Source: Shewanella sairae (GTDB lineage Bacteria; Pseudomonadota; Gammaproteobacteria; Enterobacterales; Shewanellaceae). From it: a DNA stretch of 64,000 nucleotides. Below are positions 63,812 to 64,000 of the stretch, piece after piece; position 1 is the stretch's first letter, and every line of letters begins with the position of its first letter. The stretch is taken from the NCBI RefSeq assembly GCF_023283535.1, contig NZ_JAKILT010000006.1, positions 62,001 to 126,000 of the forward strand, written 5' to 3'. The position numbers were made by a program, and so were the translations under genes. The notes below the pieces were generated by a model. The model was not told the DNA's origin and did no database searches. It worked only from the letters and a program-made list of their open reading frames with translations.

Positions 63812-64000
63812 CTATAAAATATAGCGGATACCAATGGCGACACCGTCATCTTCGGTAAGCTGCTGCGCAGCCTCTTTATCTGGGTCGCGGCTTGAAAAGT
63901 CACTAAAGTCCTTACGGGCTTCTAGGTACATCACCACGCTATTGTCCCAGTAATAATGCACACCAGCAAAAGCAAATTGGCGCTTAAACACATCACCCGG
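63812..64000 (-). CDS. outer-membrane porin, C-terminal fragment (5' end outside window)
   Basis: 62 codons visible up to the stop at 63812, reading in from the right edge. The product shows alternating hydrophobic/aromatic beta strands (FKRQFAFAGVHYYWD, NSVVMYLEARKDFSD) and ends VAIGIRYIL, the pattern of the last strands of a Gram-negative trimeric porin, though with Leu instead of the usual C-terminal Phe. Outer-membrane diffusion channel. The rest of the gene, and thus subfamily, is outside the window. Confidence 0.75.
   Translation of the reverse strand, partial: PGDVFKRQFAFAGVHYYWDNSVVMYLEARKDFSDFSSRDPDKEAAQQLTEDDGVAIGIRYIL

Noticed and set aside
1..64000. tRNA or rRNA genes, CRISPR arrays, prophage
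   Set aside because: No cloverleaf-like segment, regularly spaced repeat array or phage gene was recognised on either strand by eye; a covariance-model scan was not possible.

Overview
The window is chromosomal DNA of a gammaproteobacterium, almost certainly a Shewanella or close relative. The strongest pointer is a tetraheme flavocytochrome c fumarate reductase whose haem motifs and active-site residues line up with the Shewanella enzyme. A DcuB-type C4-dicarboxylate carrier, a GlcNAc-type hexosaminidase and a TonB/imelysin locus agree with this. No rRNA, tRNA, CRISPR array, phage or complete insertion sequence was seen. The window opens inside an ABC permease gene and closes inside a porin gene.

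Layout. 1-3.5 kb: BmpA-type nucleoside ABC importer (permease partial). 3.5-5.8 kb: AT-rich, poorly coding stretch with a DEDDh exonuclease and two tiny membrane-protein genes. 5.9-13 kb: anaerobic/C4-dicarboxylate block with fccA, a sensor kinase carrying a periplasmic solute-binding domain, its response regulator and a DAACS-family symporter. 13.4-19 kb: three-gene SMC/kleisin (Muk/Mks-like) operon. 19.3-21.3 kb: alanine/glycine symporter behind a tandem glycine riboswitch. 21.4-28.8 kb: hotdog-like DUF3581 protein, fatty-acid-hydroxylase family membrane protein, then an operon of DUF4856 lipoprotein, imelysin lipoprotein and FecA-like receptor. 29-36 kb: lipoprotein, GNAT enzyme, MFS exporter, GST and secreted GH20 hexosaminidase with a LacI-type operator upstream.

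36-55.6 kb is a housekeeping block whose gene order resembles Escherichia coli: mrcB, hrpB, thpR, sfsA, dksA, gluQ, pcnB, folK, panB, panC, yadH/yadG-like ABC exporter, hpt, followed by ubiX and mpl. Two things disturb it. hrpB is interrupted by an in-frame amber codon. Between thpR and sfsA sits an insert with a membrane-bound winged-helix regulator bearing a receiver-like C-terminal domain, and pepB flanked by two copies of a MITE-like repeat. pcnB appears to start on AUU. The end of the window holds a SulP carrier with a universal stress protein, dcuB, bluB, a SIMPL-domain protein and the porin fragment.

Functionally the window joins fumarate respiration (FccA, DcuB, possibly the two-component system and DAACS carrier), metal/ligand uptake through the outer membrane, chitin-sugar use, and core RNA, cofactor and cell-wall genes. 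The observations most worth checking are the receiver-like ToxR-type regulator, the amber codon in hrpB, the degenerate NtrC-type regulator with twin palindromes, the stand-alone Muk/Mks-like operon, the MITE pair and the AUU start of pcnB.
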